Positions 61,857 through 64,000 of a stretch of DNA of 64,000 nucleotides are shown here, piece after piece. The DNA comes from Anaerococcus lactolyticus ATCC 51172 (GTDB taxonomy: Bacteria; Bacillota; Clostridia; Tissierellales; Peptoniphilaceae): contig NZ_GG666044.1 of the NCBI RefSeq assembly GCF_000156575.1, positions 192,203 through 256,202 on the forward strand. The letters are read 5' to 3'. Position numbers and translations under genes: made by a program. The number at the start of each line of letters is the position of its first letter. Within the stretch, counting starts at the first letter, position 1. The notes beneath the pieces are model-generated. The model did not search any database. It was given only the letters and a program-made list of their open reading frames with translations, and was not told the DNA's origin.

Positions 61857-64000
61857 CTATTTTTCTTCTTCGTCTTCTTTTTTTCTTGTCACAAATAGGC
61901 CTGCAATCGCAGTTCCTACCACTCCGAATAGGCCACCAACTTCACTCACGCCAGTCTTTACATTTCTAGCGCCTTTGTTGCCTTTCCTATTTCTCAATGG
62001 AGCTTCTCCCTCTGACTTAGATTTGTGAGGAACCATTACCGCACCTTTTTGAACCTTAGTAACTAGGTTCCTGTATGGAAGACTTGTCATCAAGCCATTG
62101 TCAAATGTTAAAACTATATTACCCTTATCGTCAAATTCAACTTTGATAGCATTTGGGTTTGCCTTCTTAACCTTATCCAATAGGCTCTTCTTTTCAGCCT
62201 CGGTCAACTTATCCAAATCCTTAACCTTGACCTTATCCTTAGGTATAACTACCTTAACATCCTCTGCTTCGCTTACGACATCCTTAGCTGAAATCTTAGT
62301 TTTAGAACCGTCTGGGTTAGTAATCTCAACATTACCCTTATCATCGACCTTAACATCTTTGACAGTCGGGTTATTCTTCTTAATCTTATCAGCAATAGCA
62401 TCCTTCTCAGCATCAGTAAGCTTGTTAGGATCCTTCACATCAACCTTGTCAATAGGTTGGATTGGATTTTTACTTGCTGCTTCTTTTAGGACATCTCCTG
62501 CAGGAACATTGGTCTTGGTGCCGTCTTTTTTGGTAACTGTTACATTACCCTTATCATCAACTTCGACATCTTTGATGCCTGGATTCTTTTCTTTGATCCT
62601 ATCGGCAATTTCCTTTTTCTCAGCGTCAGTAAGCTTATCTTTATCCTTTACTTCTACCTTGTCAATAGGTTTAAGAGAACTATCCTCATCAGCATCGCCA
62701 CTATCATCAGAACCAGAACCATCGCTAATAGGTGGGAATACAGAACCAGTAGAGCCACCAGTGGAACCACCGATTTTAGCTTTCTTAACTGTTTGTGCTG
62801 GTGTTAATGTTCCAATTACTTGTCCATCTTTTTTAACTGTAACTGTGCCGTCATTGCCTACTTCAATTGTTGCATCTGCTGGTAATGTTGAATTTGCATC
62901 TTTAACAGCTTTCTTAACAGCTTCTTTTTCTTCGTCTGTTAACTCAGATGGATTTTTTACTTCAACTGGGTTAGCTGGGGCTACTACTGCTCCTGCTTTC
63001 TTAACAGTTTGCGCTGGGGTTAATGTTCCAATTACTTGTCCATCTTTTTTAACTGTAACTGTGCCGTCATTGCCTACTTCAATTGTTGCATCTGCTGGTA
63101 ATGTTGAATTTGCATCTTTAACTGCTTTTTCTACAGCTTTCTTTTCTTCGTCTGTTAACTTAGATGGGTCTTTTACTTCAACTGGTGTTGGAGCGTTTAG
63201 TGTTTCATCTTTTTCGATTGTATCTTCTGGACCCAGTTTAGCTGTTTTTGTTACTTCTTGATTATCAACAGTTTCTTTTACAGTTACTGTCACATTACCC
63301 TTATCATCGACTGTGATTTGATCATCTGTCAAGCCTGGGTTAACGTCTTTGACTGCTTTTTTGATTTTTGCTTGTTCCTCAGTAGTAACATTTTGTGGGT
63401 CTTTAACCTTAACTGGTCTTGGTTTATTTAATGTTAATTTTGTAGTATCGTCCACTACTGTATCTTTTTGAGATAGGGTTCCTGTTTTGTCTCCGTCAGT
63501 AACTACTACCGATCCGTCTTCAGCAACTTGAATATTTGCAGTATCTGATAATGTTTGATTTGCATCTTTAACAGCCTTCTTAACTTTTTCTTTTTCTTCT
63601 GCTGTTAATTGATCAAGATTTTGTACCGGTGTTTTTGCTGGTGCTACTAATTTTATGATTTTATCATCTTGTGTTGCTTGTTCAATTGTTTGCTCAGGTG
63701 TGAAAGTTCCCTGACCTTGTCCCATAGGGAAGCTTACTGCACCGTTATTATCAACCTGGATTTCTTCATCTTTAAGATATAGGTGTGGGTTAGCTGCCTT
63801 AACTGCTTCTCTTACAGCTTGTTTTTCTGCATCTGTAAGATTATCAGTGTTAGCTACCTTAGTTTTTGCTGGAGCTTTTATTTCTTTTCCTGTTCTGTCG
63901 AATTTCTTAACTGTGTCTTTGCCTTCCAAGGTACCATTCTTAGTACCATCTTTAACTGTTACATTACCCTTATCGTCAACTGTAACTTTTGCATCAGCAC
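61857..64000 (-). CDS. Repeat-containing wall-anchored surface protein (5' end outside window)
   Basis: The frame is open through the window edge, so only the C-terminal about 714 aa are seen. At least eight units of about 60-72 aa share a pattern: [KV]-V-x-[ND]-x3-LT-x2-E-x-x2-[IV] ... NP ... V-x-DDKGNVTV. Two central units are nearly identical at DNA level. A Gly/Ser/Asp linker (GGSTGGSTGSVFPP) separates the groups. The C-terminus has NVKTGVSEVGG, a hydrophobic segment and a KKEDEEEK tail: a sortase sorting signal with NVKTG in place of LPXTG. A wall-exposed stalk or adhesin is likely. Confidence 0.85.
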   Translation of the reverse strand, partial: ADAKVTVDDKGNVTVKDGTKNGTLEGKDTVKKFDRTGKEIKAPAKTKVANTDNLTDAEKQAVREAVKAANPHLYLKDEEIQVDNNGAVSFPMGQGQGTFTPEQTIEQATQDDKIIKLVAPAKTPVQNLDQLTAEEKEKVKKAVKDANQTLSDTANIQVAEDGSVVVTDGDKTGTLSQKDTVVDDTTKLTLNKPRPVKVKDPQNVTTEEQAKIKKAVKDVNPGLTDDQITVDDKGNVTVTVKETVDNQEVTKTAKLGPEDTIEKDETLNAPTPVEVKDPSKLTDEEKKAVEKAVKDANSTLPADATIEVGNDGTVTVKKDGQVIGTLTPAQTVKKAGAVVAPANPVEVKNPSELTDEEKEAVKKAVKDANSTLPADATIEVGNDGTVTVKKDGQVIGTLTPAQTVKKAKIGGSTGGSTGSVFPPISDGSGSDDSGDADEDSSLKPIDKVEVKDKDKLTDAEKKEIADRIKEKNPGIKDVEVDDKGNVTVTKKDGTKTNVPAGDVLKEAASKNPIQPIDKVDVKDPNKLTDAEKDAIADKIKKNNPTVKDVKVDDKGNVEITNPDGSKTKISAKDVVSEAEDVKVVIPKDKVKVKDLDKLTEAEKKSLLDKVKKANPNAIKVEFDDKGNIVLTFDNGLMTSLPYRNLVTKVQKGAVMVPHKSKSEGEAPLRNRKGNKGARNVKTGVSEVGGLFGVVGTAIAGLFVTRKKEDEEEK
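62779..63210. repeat. Two tandem 216-bp near-identical repeats in the surface-protein gene
   Basis: Units starting at 62779 and 62995 are offset by 216 bp (72 codons) and nearly identical for most of their length, including the stretch coding NSTLPADATIEVGNDGTVTV. Recent duplication and repeat-number variation are likely. Confidence 0.85.

Noticed and set aside
62098-63261. 387-codon ORF opposite the surface-protein gene
   Set aside because: It is a low-complexity Ser/Thr/Leu antisense frame of the repeats with no RBS; the minus strand has the sorting signal.

Overview
The window is low-GC, AT-rich DNA from a Gram-positive bacterium, most likely an anaerobic coccus of the Tissierellia (Anaerococcus/Peptoniphilaceae type). 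This rests on the preserved Firmicutes gene block nfeD-floA-phoH-ybeY-dgkA-cdd-era-recO-glyQ-glyS-ppsR, strong AGGAGG ribosome-binding sites, arginine deiminase, a PPi-type phosphofructokinase, lactate racemase and a cell-wall-sorted repeat protein. The genus is inference.

Layout. (1) About 1-18,030 is a composite island of integrated elements. Element A (1-4,165) has a leftward operon xis-like/integrase/MobC-like/VapE ATPase and a divergent XRE repressor. A cargo stretch follows (4,166-8,332: a MerR regulator and a large protein with a C-terminal HEPN-type RNxxxH motif), bounded by a perfect 37-bp direct repeat. Element B (8,417-18,0xx) is a compact Tn916-related mobilizable element inserted at the 3' end of guaA: integrase, DUF3173 protein, a broken Rep_trans initiator/relaxase gene, a strongly palindromic oriT-like region, an FtsK/TcpA-type coupling ATPase and small transfer proteins. 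Its cargo is an unknown W-motif protein and a BcgI-like fused restriction-modification enzyme. The specificity gene of that enzyme is cut by an (AG)8 tract and looks phase-variable.

(2) 18,027-29,629 is one long leftward housekeeping operon (nfeD to guaA). Its phoH seems to start at an AUU codon. (3) 30,034-37,048 holds an mgtA-type Mg2+ ATPase, type 2 IPP isomerase, an LCP-family wall-polymer ligase, an NSS transporter and two tandem paralogous 57-aa genes absent from ordinary ORF lists. (4) 37,381-48,312 is a complete type I-E CRISPR-Cas locus: 26 repeats, crRNA strand = minus, cas3-cas8e-cse2-cas7e-cas5e-cas6e-cas1-cas2, with Cas2 fused to a DEDDh exonuclease.

(5) 48,471-52,319 holds mnmM-like, ImmA/IrrE protease, XRE repressor and a divergent Y-family polymerase behind an operator-overlapped consensus promoter, then a stand-alone ATP-cone protein and rlmH. 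(6) 52,320-61,288 holds a GC-rich structured intergenic repeat, pfp, a HAD phosphatase, EIIA-Glc, arcA behind a terminator-like leader, a YwaF-like membrane protein, a YvrJ/amidase pair resembling a lysis module, and a larD-larA pair. (7) 61,857 to the window end is the 3' part of a large repeat-containing surface protein with a variant sorting signal.

The most interesting systems are the phase-variable BcgI-like RM system on element B, the repeat-flanked HEPN-type gene, the decayed Rep gene beside an intact oriT-like palindrome, and the self-contained repressor/protease/polymerase damage-response module.
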